DNA of 49,229 nt from an uncultured bacterium (lineage in GTDB: Bacteria > Actinomycetota > Actinomycetes > S36-B12 > CAIYMF01): NCBI GenBank assembly GCA_903826575.1, contig CAIKEU010000098.1, forward strand, positions 1 to 49,229, given 5' to 3'. The notes under the pieces were generated by a model that was given only the letters and a program-made list of their open reading frames with translations, did no database searches and had not been told where the DNA came from. Shown here one piece after another: positions 19,629-29,764 of the stretch (its first letter is position 1; each line of letters opens with the position of its first letter). Made by a program: the position numbers and the translations under genes.

Positions 19629-20738
19629 TTAGGCCAAGACCTCAGTAGCAACGGTGATTGACGTTAAAATTTCAGGGATTGGCAGTCGCGAGATACCGGG
19701 CTCTGTTGGCACCTGCATCATTCCGTCCGCGCCCATAACAAATGGTTCGGTGACGTCAGGGGCGTAGAAGCGGTCCGATCCACTTGTGTCACCTGGCAGG
19801 GTGCAGCCTGGAAGTGAAGCAAAGGCCATGTTCGCTGCGCGGCCCACGCCAGTCTCTTCCATGCCACCGCACCAGACCGGAATCCCGCGTTCGAACGCCA
19901 TGTCGTGAATCTTTTTAGCCTCGAGATACCCACCAACGCGGCCGGCTTTGATGTTCACAATCTCGCAGGCGCCAAAGTCGATGAGCGATTCAGCATTGTT
20001 GACCGAGATCACTGATTCATCAAGGCAGACAGGCGTTTCGATGCGATCTGCGAGCCACTTGTGAGCGACGAGATCGTCCTCATGCATCGGTTGCTCGATC
20101 AGCAGCAGGTCGAACTCGTCGAGCCCGGCAAGATAGTCGATGTGATCGCGACTGTACGCTTGGTTGGCATCAACTTGAAGTGGGATTTCCGGCCACGCTG
20201 AGCGAACAGCGCGAGTGGGTTCGATGTCGAAGCCAGGTTGAATCTTCAGTTTGATGCGTCGGTAACCCTGTTCGATGTATCCGTTCACATGATCGAGCAA
20301 CGTGTCGATCGAGTCGTCCACCGGGATGCCGACCGAGACGCCACAGGGAATTTCCGTTCGCGTAGATCCAATGTAGGACGCGAACGATTGGCCGGCGGCC
20401 CGCAACTGCGCGTCTAGCGCGGCCATTTCAAGCGCACCCCGCGCCATGGGATGCCCACGAACAGGACTGAACACATCCGGAACATCCTCGGCAGTGAACT
20501 CACGGCCAGCTAACCGAGGAAGCAGGTGATCTCGCATGGCTAAGACGGCCGCATCGTTGAACTCATGGCTGTACGTCGGCTCAGGTGATGACACGCATTC
20601 ACCCCAACCAACGACACCATCGGTCGTCGTAAGCTCAATGAGCCCAACATGTCTGACGTATTCGACACCGAATGACGTGCGAAATGGACGTACGAGCGGC
20701 ATCTCAACGTGATGAATGACAACCTTGTCGATCTTCAT
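19629..20738 (-). CDS. o-Succinylbenzoate synthase / N-acylamino-acid racemase
   Basis: A 369-residue muconate-lactonizing subgroup enolase. All catalytic positions are visible with the numbering of the Amycolatopsis N-acylamino-acid racemase, give or take one: K163 and K165 in RIKLKIQPG, metal ligands D190 (VDANQ), E215 (LIEQP) and D240 (CLDES), and K264 in NIKAGRVGG. Enzymes of this group make o-succinylbenzoate for menaquinone, racemise N-succinylamino acids, or do both. No other men gene is present, while a GNAT gene is coupled immediately upstream, which favours N-acylamino-acid racemase. GGAGG precedes the ATG at 20738, which overlaps the GNAT stop (ATGA). Confidence 0.88.
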   Translation of the reverse strand: MKIDKVVIHHVEMPLVRPFRTSFGVEYVRHVGLIELTTTDGVVGWGECVSSPEPTYSHEFNDAAVLAMRDHLLPRLAGREFTAEDVPDVFSPVRGHPMARGALEMAALDAQLRAAGQSFASYIGSTRTEIPCGVSVGIPVDDSIDTLLDHVNGYIEQGYRRIKLKIQPGFDIEPTRAVRSAWPEIPLQVDANQAYSRDHIDYLAGLDEFDLLLIEQPMHEDDLVAHKWLADRIETPVCLDESVISVNNAESLIDFGACEIVNIKAGRVGGYLEAKKIHDMAFERGIPVWCGGMEETGVGRAANMAFASLPGCTLPGDTSGSDRFYAPDVTEPFVMGADGMMQVPTEPGISRLPIPEILTSITVATEVLA

Positions 20739-21625
20739 GATGTGACCTCCACGACGTAGTCTCCTTCCTGGGTTAGACCGATGAGCCGACCGCCGGAGCT
20801 GATCACCGGGTGAAGGGCAGCACGAACAGCCAGCCTCCACCGTAGCGCGGCCTCGGCATCAGCCTGACGGATCGCAACGATGTCGTACGGCAGTGCAACA
20901 AGCTGCAGGTCACCATTTGTCGTATGCGTGATTGGCACCTCGTCCGCAGACGAGGAAACGGCAATCTGAGCTCCACGCTCAAGCCAGTCCGCTCGCGGCC
21001 GAGGCGCGAGTTCACCACGCATCGCACGCTCCACCCGATCCGACGCAATATCCCAGGCGAGAACGATTCGATCACTTCGATCATTCGCGTTGATCGAGTC
21101 GGACATCAGCCCGTAGAAATCCTCGATGTAGTCGACGCCCGCACCACCGAGTTTGGCGAGATTGAACTTTGCATTACGTCTCACCAGCGGATCGAACGTC
21201 CAATCAATTCGATCGAGATCATTCTCTAGCGCCCACGCTCGCTGATGAATCTTCATCGCCGCGCCAACTCCACGATCTGCGAACTCGGGAAGTACCGCTG
21301 CCACGTGTGAGTGCAAGTGGGTATGCCAACCGATATCAGTACGGCTACGGCCCACAACTCCGAGCGTCGCTCCAACGACACGGTCGTCGGCGTATGCCGC
21401 GCCCACGTAACCACCCGCGTGCACGAGAGCTTTAGTCAGCGGGGACGAAATCTCGGTGCCGCCTGGCTCAGTCGGCCACACCTCATCAAATACCGCCCGC
21501 ACCTCGTCGAACTGTTCGATCGTTGACATCAGGCGAATAACGACGTTGGAACGGTGCGCAGCCGCGTCAGCGTCGCGCCACGCCTGAGCACGAAGTTCGG
21601 GGGTAATCATCGAAAAGGACTTCAC
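20735..21625 (-). CDS. GNAT acyltransferase coupled to the racemase gene
   Basis: A 296-residue protein like COG3375 acetyltransferases. Core GNAT signals are in residues 60-140: AYADDRVVGATLGVVGR (strands 3-4), HLHSHVAAVLPEFADRGVGAAMKIHQRAWA (the RGVGAAM acyl-CoA pyrophosphate loop) and IDWTFDPLVRRNAKFNLAKLG. The long C-terminal part is typical of this subgroup and probably binds the amino-acid side. The known partnership of a GNAT N-succinyltransferase with an N-succinylamino-acid racemase suggests that this protein acylates D-amino acids. Start GTG at 21625 with TACGGT six bases upstream and no ribosome site. Confidence 0.82.
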   Translation of the reverse strand: MKSFSMITPELRAQAWRDADAAAHRSNVVIRLMSTIEQFDEVRAVFDEVWPTEPGGTEISSPLTKALVHAGGYVGAAYADDRVVGATLGVVGRSRTDIGWHTHLHSHVAAVLPEFADRGVGAAMKIHQRAWALENDLDRIDWTFDPLVRRNAKFNLAKLGGAGVDYIEDFYGLMSDSINANDRSDRIVLAWDIASDRVERAMRGELAPRPRADWLERGAQIAVSSSADEVPITHTTNGDLQLVALPYDIVAIRQADAEAALRWRLAVRAALHPVISSGGRLIGLTQEGDYVVEVTS

Positions 21626-21631
21626 AGGCCA

Positions 21632-21702
21632 ACCGTATTAGGTTGACGACGCTGCAGCCCGCATAACGCCGATTAGTGCACCCGCCGTACCGATGCGACA
21701 CT
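21632..21702. promoter_or_regulatory. Divergent leaderless promoters for GNAT and XPB
   Basis: TACGGT on the minus strand (21632-21637) is six bases from the GNAT GTG. GACACT on the plus strand (21697-21702) is six bases from the XPB ATG at 21709. Neither start has a Shine-Dalgarno. Confidence 0.45.
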
Positions 21703-21708
21703 GATTGG

Positions 21709-23382
21709 ATGACTGACGGACCCCTGATCGTCCAGAGTGACAAAACGCTGCTGCTCGAAGTTGACCACGAGCTGGCCGCTGAGTGCCGTCATTCAATCGC
21801 ACCTTTCGCTGAACTCGAGCGCGCACCCGAGCACATTCACACATATCGGCTCACCCCTCTTGGGTTGTGGAATGCTCGCGCCGCTGGACATGACGCCGAG
21901 AGCGTCGTCGACGTCCTGCTGCGCTATTCCCGCTACGCCGTTCCTCATGCGCTATTGGTAGATGTCGCAGACACGATGGGCCGCTACGGCCGCCTTCAGT
22001 TGCAGATGGATCCGGCTCACGGCCTGGTGCTTCATGCCTTTGACCGCGCCGTTCTCGAAGAGGTGCTGCGCGCCAAGAAGGTGCAGCCCCTTGTGGGCGC
22101 GCGGATCGACGAAGACACAGTCGTCGTACACCCATCAGAGCGGGGCCACCTCAAGCAGGTGCTGCTCAAGCTCGGCTGGCCGGCCGAGGACCTCGCAGGT
22201 TACGTCGACGGTGAAGCCCATCCGATCGCCCTACAAGAAGACGGTTGGGAGGTGCGTCCGTACCAAAAAGAGGCAGTCGAAGGTTTTGTTCACGGCGGGT
22301 CGGGCGTTGTTGTACTCCCCTGTGGTGCGGGTAAGACGATCGTTGGCGCAGCAGCAATGGCCGCTGTCGGAGCCACCACCTTGATCCTCGTGACGAATAC
22401 CGTGAGCGCACGCCAATGGCGCTCGGAGTTGCTCAAGCGAACCTCGCTTACCGAGGACGAAATCGGCGAATACTCCGGTACTACCAAAGACATTCGACCC
22501 GTCACCATCGCGACATATCAAGTCATGACGACGCGACGTAAGGGCATGTACCAACACCTCGAGCTGTTCGACTCACGCGACTGGGGACTCATCGTTTATG
22601 ACGAGGTCCATCTATTGCCCGCGCCGATTTTTCGTTTCACTGCTGATATTCAGTCGCGGCGACGCCTCGGCCTAACAGCAACTCTCGTCCGCGAGGATGG
22701 CCTCGAGGGAGACGTGTTCTCTCTCATCGGACCAAAGCGTTACGACGCCCCGTGGAAGGACATCGAGGCTCAGGGCTACATTGCCCCTGCAGACTGCGTC
22801 GAGGTACGCGTAACCCTCGATGAACGTGAGCGTCTTGTCTACGCGACCGCCGAACCAGATGAGCGCTATCGCATGGCCGCCTCGACAGACCGCAAGTATC
22901 GCGTCGTCGAAAAACTGATCGAGCATCATCCTGAAGAACACATCTTGGTAATCGGTCAGTATCTCGATCAGTTACACGAGATGAGCGCTCGCTTGAAAGC
23001 ACCACTGATAACCGGTGAAGTTCCGGTGAAGGAGCGCGAGCGGCTCTTCGAAGCATTTCGTACCGGTGAAGAGCGGGTGCTGGTCGTTTCCAAAGTGGCG
23101 AACTTCTCCGTGGATCTTCCGGATGCCGGTGTGGCTATTCAGATTTCCGGATCTTTCGGCTCACGCCAGGAAGAGGCTCAGCGACTCGGCCGAGTATTGC
23201 GCCCAAAGGCCGACGGCCGTACTGCTCGCTTCTACGCCGTCGTCGCCCGCGACACGGTTGACGCCGACTTCGCCGCACATCGTCAACGGTTCCTCGCTGA
23301 GCAGGGGTACGCGTATCGCATCGTCGATGCGGACGACATCCTCTACGGAAATGCCGATCCGAGTTCTGGCGCAGGCGAGTAG
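21709..23382 (+). CDS. XPB/Ssl2-type DNA repair helicase
   Basis: A 557-residue superfamily 2 helicase of the XPB/ERCC3 family (Rv0861c-like). An N-terminal damage-recognition-like domain (residues 1-175) is followed by RecA-like domain 1 with RPYQKEAVEGF, Walker A LPCGAGKT (203-210), the D-E-V-H box (298-301) and LGLTATLVREDG. Domain 2 contains ILVIGQYLDQL, VVSKVANFSVDLPDAGVAIQISG and the arginine-finger motif VI QEEAQRLGRVLRP. A thumb-like insert is present between them. Bacterial XPB unwinds or translocates on DNA 3' to 5' and is thought to serve repair. Its Rv0862c-like partner is encoded upstream, separated by the divergent GNAT/racemase operon. Confidence 0.93.
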   Translation: MTDGPLIVQSDKTLLLEVDHELAAECRHSIAPFAELERAPEHIHTYRLTPLGLWNARAAGHDAESVVDVLLRYSRYAVPHALLVDVADTMGRYGRLQLQMDPAHGLVLHAFDRAVLEEVLRAKKVQPLVGARIDEDTVVVHPSERGHLKQVLLKLGWPAEDLAGYVDGEAHPIALQEDGWEVRPYQKEAVEGFVHGGSGVVVLPCGAGKTIVGAAAMAAVGATTLILVTNTVSARQWRSELLKRTSLTEDEIGEYSGTTKDIRPVTIATYQVMTTRRKGMYQHLELFDSRDWGLIVYDEVHLLPAPIFRFTADIQSRRRLGLTATLVREDGLEGDVFSLIGPKRYDAPWKDIEAQGYIAPADCVEVRVTLDERERLVYATAEPDERYRMAASTDRKYRVVEKLIEHHPEEHILVIGQYLDQLHEMSARLKAPLITGEVPVKERERLFEAFRTGEERVLVVSKVANFSVDLPDAGVAIQISGSFGSRQEEAQRLGRVLRPKADGRTARFYAVVARDTVDADFAAHRQRFLAEQGYAYRIVDADDILYGNADPSSGAGE

Positions 23383-23414
23383 CGCCGAATCACGATCTTA
23401 AGCGACGAAAACGG

Positions 23415-23420
23415 TATCGT
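23415..23420 (+). promoter_or_regulatory. Minus-10 element of a leaderless promoter
   Basis: TATCGT ends six bases before the GTG at 23427; no ribosome-binding site is seen. Confidence 0.5.
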
Positions 23421-23426
23421 CTGAGC

Positions 23427-24056
23427 GTGTTTCCTTGGCAGCAGAACAGCACCAGCCTGAGCGTGACCGCGCCGGACGTGATCGCGTTGTCGCTAACGAT
23501 CATCATCGCGATGTTCGTTGCAGTGGTTGGATACCGGGCAATTCAAAGTCCACGGATCGTCTTGACCGAAACGCAAGACGGTCAGTGGCGTGCGAGTCGG
23601 CGTGACGTCATTCAGTATCTGATCAGCATTCCTTTCCTGTTGACTGCGTGGAATTTCTTCCTGCTGATGATCCTGCTGAGCGGGGACAACTGGCTCAATG
23701 CACGGCAAAGTCTGATCGTTGCTGACTCGGTGATCATTGCGGCCCGAATTCTGGCGCACGTGAGTCCCGAGCGATCGCACGAATTGGCTAAGTCAGTACC
23801 TCTGACCCTGGTCACCCTGCTTTTAATCAGCGGAGGGGTCCGTACACCAAAGGAAATTGTCGCCATTTTCGACCAGTGGACGCGAGCCGATATCAGCGGA
23901 CCCGCACAAGCAGTGATGTACATCTGCGAATTTGGGGCGGCTGCATTGTGGTACTGGCTCGGCGTTCGGTACCTGTGGCAACGCGGCTTTCGAGTGCCAG
24001 GCATGCCCGTGCCGCCTAACCCGCGGCGCCGCAGCCGAACCACTGACCTCCCCTAA
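23427..24056 (+). CDS. Hypothetical multi-pass membrane protein
   Basis: A 209-residue membrane protein of unrecognised family with four probable transmembrane segments: about 20-37 (VIALSLTIIIAMFVAVVGY), 65-85 (ISIPFLLTAWNFFLLMILL), 124-141 and 166-185 (a CEFGAAALWYWLGVRYLW stretch). It ends with a basic, proline-rich tail (PPNPRRRSRT). The conserved-looking turn ADSVIIAARILAHVSPERSHELAK lies on one face between helices 2 and 3. It follows XPB by 44 bases but has its own TATCGT element exactly placed for a leaderless GTG start, so it need not depend on the helicase transcript. No function can be assigned. Confidence 0.72.
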   Translation: MFPWQQNSTSLSVTAPDVIALSLTIIIAMFVAVVGYRAIQSPRIVLTETQDGQWRASRRDVIQYLISIPFLLTAWNFFLLMILLSGDNWLNARQSLIVADSVIIAARILAHVSPERSHELAKSVPLTLVTLLLISGGVRTPKEIVAIFDQWTRADISGPAQAVMYICEFGAAALWYWLGVRYLWQRGFRVPGMPVPPNPRRRSRTTDLP

Positions 24057-24209
24057 GAACGGTTTGAGTTTTCCAAGAACTAGTAAAGAGTCTCCGCTGA
24101 GTTAGCCCATTGGGTCGTTTGGGCTTGAGTTCCGCCGCCCTGTCTGTCGAAGGTGGACGTAGTGACGGCTAAACATCCACGTTTGGCCTCGAACTGGAGG
24201 ACATCAATT

Positions 24210-25061
24210 ATGCGAACCACAATTCGCCGCACAGCCCTTGCCGGCGTGGCAACCGTTATGGCCGTTGGCCTGATGGTCCCTACTGGCACCGCTTTTGCTA
24301 CACCCGGACATGGCCATGGCAATGGCAATGGCAACCATGGCGGCAATTCCGCGCCCGCAAACGATCCGGCCAGGCACGCGCTTCGTGACGCCATCAAGTC
24401 AGCCAACACCACCTACCGCAACGCGGTTCACGCCGCTCGCGACGCCTTCAAGAGTGACCCCGTCGTGATCAATGCCAAGGCTGCTCGCGATGCGATCGTC
24501 AAGACCTCCGGAGATCCAGCGGCGATCGACGCCGCGAAGCTGGCATTTGCTTCCGCAATCGTCGCTCCGCTCGCCACCCGTGACGCTGCGATCTCGGCGG
24601 CAGCCGGCGTATGGCAGCAGTCAGTGGACGCCGCGTTCGCCACTTTCGACCTGGCTACCAACCCAACGGATGCTGCTGCCCTCGGCACACTCCGCACCGC
24701 GATCCACAATGCCAACGCGCAGTCGCGCACTGACATGAGGGCCGCGGATCAGGCATACCGCTCAGCAATCACGCATGCGGCATCTGTTCGTCGCGCCGCG
24801 GTAAACAACGCGATCACCGCATGGAATGCCAGCGCGAAGGATTCAGCAGCCGCTGATGCCTTCCACATGGCTGTTGTCGCAGCCAAGACCGCCTTTGACG
24901 CCGATCCGACCGTGATCGACGCTAAGACCGCACGCAGTGCAGCAACCACCGCCGCAAAGACCGCACGTACGACCGCCATCGCTGCCGCACGTGCCGCATT
25001 CCTTGCCACCACTGGTCACGAAGCACCGAAGCACCTTGGCCAGCACACACCACGCGTGTAA
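24210..25061 (+). CDS. Secreted Ala-rich helical protein
   Basis: A 283-residue exported protein. Residues 1-30 are a signal peptide (basic start, GVATVMAVGLMVPTGTAFA). A short Gly/His/Asn linker follows (residues 33-47), able in principle to bind metal. The rest, 50-265, is dominated by Ala, Thr, Arg and Asp in an amphipathic helical pattern with a recurring motif: DPVVINAKAARDA at 83-95 and DPTVIDAKTARSA at 232-244. It probably forms a long helical bundle outside the membrane. GGAGG at 24196-24200 sets the ATG at 24210. A strong terminator follows, so it is monocistronic. The family is not recognised. Confidence 0.75.
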   Translation: MRTTIRRTALAGVATVMAVGLMVPTGTAFATPGHGHGNGNGNHGGNSAPANDPARHALRDAIKSANTTYRNAVHAARDAFKSDPVVINAKAARDAIVKTSGDPAAIDAAKLAFASAIVAPLATRDAAISAAAGVWQQSVDAAFATFDLATNPTDAAALGTLRTAIHNANAQSRTDMRAADQAYRSAITHAASVRRAAVNNAITAWNASAKDSAAADAFHMAVVAAKTAFDADPTVIDAKTARSAATTAAKTARTTAIAAARAAFLATTGHEAPKHLGQHTPRV

Positions 25062-25077
25062 CACCTGATCTAAACCG

Positions 25078-25117
25078 TTGGCCCTCGACTCACATGAGTC
25101 GGGGGCCAATGTGTTTT
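25078..25117 (+). terminator. Rho-independent terminator
   Basis: Stem arms TTGGCCCTCGACTC and GAGTCGGGGGCCAA with an ACAT loop, followed by TGTGTTTT. It lies 17 bases after the stop of the secreted Ala-rich protein. Confidence 0.85.
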
Positions 25118-25310
25118 CACATCTGTCGAGTCCTCCCCATGCGATGCGCATGGAACAAACGTCTCAACTGGCACTGGCTCCGATCTGACCCGGTTCGATC
25201 AACGGGAGTCACACCCGCATGCATTCTTCGATCGAGACCCACATGTCGGTAGAGTCGGGGCACGAGCCGGCGCGATGCTTAGTCACGCGAGGTAGAGCAC
25301 AGAGTTAGGC

Positions 25311-25964
25311 GTGGAGATGACTAGTGGGATCGCGCGACGACGCGCTGCGGCTCGCGAGGAAAAGAACAACCCCTCCTACATGCAACGTCGGCAAGAAATC
25401 ATTGCCGCGGCCGCCAAAGTCTTTAAGCGCAAAGGCTATGAGAGCACAAGTCTCAGCGATATCGCCGAGGAATTGGGCACCGATCGTGCGAATCTCTACT
25501 ACTACATCGCCGGCAAGCAAGAGCTTTTCGAGGAAGTTGTGACCGAAGCGATCACGAACAACTTGGCACGCGCCGAAGAAATTCGGGACGGCGACGGCAC
25601 ACCTCAAGTAAAGCTACGCAACATCATCGAGCAGTTGATGGCTGCCTACGCCGATAACTATCCGTTTTTGTATGTATACATGCAGGAAAACCTGAGCCAC
25701 GTCAGCAGTGGACGGGCCAAGTGGGCCACGTCTATGCGTTCGATAAACAAGCGTTACGAGGACCTCATCATCGGCATCATCGAACAGGGATACGCACAAG
25801 GGTCATTGCGAAACGTTGGGCCAGCGTGGGTCGTGGCCTACGGAATCCTGGGTGCAGTCGGCTGGACCAATCGCTGGTTCGATCCGCAGAAGAGTAAAGC
25901 AACCGCCACCGAGATCGGACGCACGTACGCAGACATGATCCTTGAGGGCCTGAACGCCGCCTGA
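25311..25964 (+). CDS. TetR-family transcriptional regulator
   Basis: A 217-residue repressor-type regulator. After a basic, Ala-rich extension, residues 25-75 are the TetR DNA-binding domain: RRQEIIAAAAKVFKRKGYESTSL, then the HTH (DIAEELGTDRANLYYYI) and the closing KQELFEEVV. The all-helical C-terminal domain (LRNIIEQLMAAYADNYPFL, YMQENLSHVSSGRAKW) would bind the effector; such domains in actinobacteria often sense acyl-CoA or other lipid-derived ligands, but nothing here defines one. GTG at 25311 and ATG at 25317 are both possible starts. No obvious target gene is adjacent; groEL is convergent. Confidence 0.9.
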   Translation: MEMTSGIARRRAAAREEKNNPSYMQRRQEIIAAAAKVFKRKGYESTSLSDIAEELGTDRANLYYYIAGKQELFEEVVTEAITNNLARAEEIRDGDGTPQVKLRNIIEQLMAAYADNYPFLYVYMQENLSHVSSGRAKWATSMRSINKRYEDLIIGIIEQGYAQGSLRNVGPAWVVAYGILGAVGWTNRWFDPQKSKATATEIGRTYADMILEGLNAA

Positions 25965-26104
25965 ACCCCTTGATCCCCCGTGATTGACCCACAACGCCAG
26001 TAGCATCATCGCTGCTACCGTCGGTTGGCCCGTGATCAGAACGCTAGATTCATGGCGCGACTACCGAGACGAATCGTTGAACGAACCAACAAAGATGACA
26101 TGAC

Positions 26105-26136
26105 GAAGGGCCCCCTACCGAAGTAGGAGGCCCTTC
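26105..26136 (-). terminator. Terminator of groEL
   Basis: An inverted repeat GAAGGGCC...GGCCCTTC with complementary inner bases and a short central loop, 24 bases beyond the groEL stop on the minus strand. It also faces the TetR gene and may act in both directions. Confidence 0.75.
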
Positions 26137-26159
26137 TGAGTTCGAACTGAGTGTATGGA

Positions 26160-27978
<1,819 letters not shown>

Positions 27979-28126
27979 TCCCATTGTTGGCACTCTAGGG
28001 GTCCGAGTGCAAGCCGGACGCCTGAAAATCGGAGGTTTGACGCCGTGATTCATGCCATTTTCCACCCCGATTAGTGGCCGTTCGGCCAATCTGCAACGAC
28101 GGGGTCAACGGGTCCACAATGGGGCT

Positions 28127-28450
28127 ATGAGCACCCATGAGCGCGATACGGACAGTGCCAACGTCGAGTCCTACGACGGTCCGGCCTACAAGGGCCGTGG
28201 TCAAGCTGGCGACGAGGTCGCTGACGCGCTCACCCGCGACTTAACCGAGGAGTTCGGCTCCGACGATCCAGCCGCCGAGTTTGCCCCGCACCGAGAAGAC
28301 GTCGTCGGGCGTCTGGTCGAAGACAAGGGTGCGCTCCGGAGTGAGCATGACGACGTCACAGCCTCACGCGCTCTCGAGGACGACGACCTGACCGCCGAAG
28401 AGGCCGCCCTTCACTACGTCGACCCCGAGAACGACCCAATCCCGGAGTAA
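28127..28450 (+). CDS. Small acidic protein, DUF5709-like
   Basis: A 107-residue, strongly acidic soluble protein. It has a DSANVESYDGPAYKGRG region followed by VADALTRDLTEEFGSDDP and ends with LTAEEAALHYVDPEND. The AEEAA-x-H-x-x-D ending is like that of the actinobacterial DUF5709 family; the function is unknown. It is divergent from groEL with about 150 bases between the CIRCE element and its start. CACAAT lies six bases before the ATG at 28127, consistent with a leaderless start; the 25 open codons further upstream are unlikely to be translated. Confidence 0.65.
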   Translation: MSTHERDTDSANVESYDGPAYKGRGQAGDEVADALTRDLTEEFGSDDPAAEFAPHREDVVGRLVEDKGALRSEHDDVTASRALEDDDLTAEEAALHYVDPENDPIPE

Positions 28451-28463
28451 CCAGCCCGCGGGC

Positions 28464-29117
28464 TTAGGGCTCGTCTGATGAATACATGTCAGCGATCGCC
28501 TTCGACGCAGGTGCCCGCTGACCTCCGTAAAAGTCGTCTATCTCGCGCAAAGCACGCACGACCTCCGGCCGCCGGTATTCGTCTAGTGCTTGAGCATTCT
28601 TCTCGAGTGCGAATTTAAGACGTTCCTGAGCCGCCGGCTTGAGGGCACCGCCGGGGTAGTACTCCTCAAAAATCCGTTCAGCGACCTCAAAGTCCGTTAT
28701 CTTCAGCGCACTAAGAAGCCAGGCAATGTCCGCCGTGTCTCTTGCCCGAGCAGCATTCAACTTCATTGCCAGTAGAGCATCGGTTTTCGCTACGTTCAAG
28801 ACAACGGGTCCTTCTCGAACAACTTCGCGCCACATTTCTTGCCCAGCGATCGGCGGCTGGAGTCCTTGCGCCCTCCAGTTGAACCAATCGGACGTGAGGC
28901 CGTAATCCCGCGCTAACTCATCGAGCACATCATGCGCATCTGCAATACGCATAAATCCGTCAACATCCTGCGTGGCGACTCGATCCGGATTGATCAGGGC
29001 GATTGCCGCCCCGCCGATCACGTGGATCGACCCCGTGTGTCCACCTGCCGCAAGCCGTTTTACCAGCTCGGTGAGAATCTCGCGAACCTCGCTGGGTGTG
29101 AGGACTCTTGACGCCAT
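28464..29117 (-). CDS. Nucleotidyltransferase-fold toxin of a type IV-like TA pair
   Basis: A 217-residue protein with the minimal nucleotidyltransferase pattern: HVIGGAAIAL (G35-G36), then TQDVDGF with D51 and D53 as the paired acidic residues, and a helical part with LLAMKLNAARARDTADIAWLLSAL that resembles the KLxAxRxRDxxD block of AbiEii/MenT-like and DUF6036 proteins. Members of this fold act as toxins by adding nucleotides to tRNA or by related chemistry, with a partner that restrains them. It is translated directly after the HTH gene, with the two overlapping at TGATG. A non-toxic housekeeping role is possible. Confidence 0.72.
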   Translation of the reverse strand: MASRVLTPSEVREILTELVKRLAAGGHTGSIHVIGGAAIALINPDRVATQDVDGFMRIADAHDVLDELARDYGLTSDWFNWRAQGLQPPIAGQEMWREVVREGPVVLNVAKTDALLAMKLNAARARDTADIAWLLSALKITDFEVAERIFEEYYPGGALKPAAQERLKFALEKNAQALDEYRRPEVVRALREIDDFYGGQRAPASKAIADMYSSDEP

Positions 29118-29695
29118 CAGAGGTTCACCAACTCCATCGGATCTAGAAAGACTCCGTGGCGCGCAAGCGCCGCGGGCGTTCGACTTCGAGCACTTGCCTG
29201 CAAAGACGGCACGGGTTCAACGTCCCACGGTTCACCAAGTCGCCTCGAGTCTTCCGACAGCCACGTCGGGAGCGGTAGGCCTTCTCCGCTGAGCAGATAC
29301 TCCACAATCCCTGCGATCAATGCATCAAATCTAGGGTCCCCTGTGGGTGCAGGCGGAGTTACGCACAGGGCAACCCGCAGAGCGGCGTCCGCTCGCCCAA
29401 GGTCGTCGGCCAATTGCCAGACAGCACGAAATGCCGCATCGAAATTTTTCGCCCGAAGAAACCACCGAACATCCTCACCAGCAGCAGCCGCGGTTCCTAA
29501 ACGAGTAGGTAGAACAGTCACCTGGTAGCCCAAGCACGCCAGAACCCGATCCAGACGATCTGTCGTAGCGTCAGAGTTTCCATTCTCTAGATCGACAAGT
29601 CCGGCTTGGCTGCAGGACGCAGACCTAGCAAGCGCGCGACCAGAGACATTGCGGTGTCGACGCGCTGACGACAGCAAACCTGCAGCGATTCCCAC
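29117..29695 (-). CDS. XRE-type HTH antitoxin of the same pair
   Basis: A 192-residue protein. The N-terminal third is an XRE/Cro helix-turn-helix (LLSSARRHRNVSGRALARSA, then SQAGLVDLENGNSDATTDRL) with RVLACLGYQVTVLP closing the domain. The remaining 120 residues hold a helical part (WFLRAKNFDAAFRAVWQLADDLGRADAALRVAL) and a proline-rich end, probably the toxin-binding region. GGAGG lies eight bases before the GTG start. A 20-base palindrome overlapping the predicted promoter lies just upstream, as expected for autorepression by a TA complex. Confidence 0.75.
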   Translation of the reverse strand: MGIAAGLLSSARRHRNVSGRALARSASCSQAGLVDLENGNSDATTDRLDRVLACLGYQVTVLPTRLGTAAAAGEDVRWFLRAKNFDAAFRAVWQLADDLGRADAALRVALCVTPPAPTGDPRFDALIAGIVEYLLSGEGLPLPTWLSEDSRRLGEPWDVEPVPSLQASARSRTPAALARHGVFLDPMELVNL

Positions 29696-29708
29696 AATGA
29701 ACCTCCGG

Positions 29709-29728
29709 TGACACTCTATAGAGTATCA
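29709..29728 (-). promoter_or_regulatory. Palindromic operator of the XRE/nucleotidyltransferase operon
   Basis: TGA-n-ACTCTATAGAGT-n-TCA: a perfect 12-base palindrome with an additional outer TGA/TCA pair, 14 bases upstream of the antitoxin start. On the minus strand TTTGTT and TATAGA are 17 bases apart and form a plausible promoter whose minus-10 lies inside the palindrome. Confidence 0.7.
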
Positions 29729-29764
29729 GCCTGAGGTAACAAAGCCCCGCGGCACCAGCGCTGA

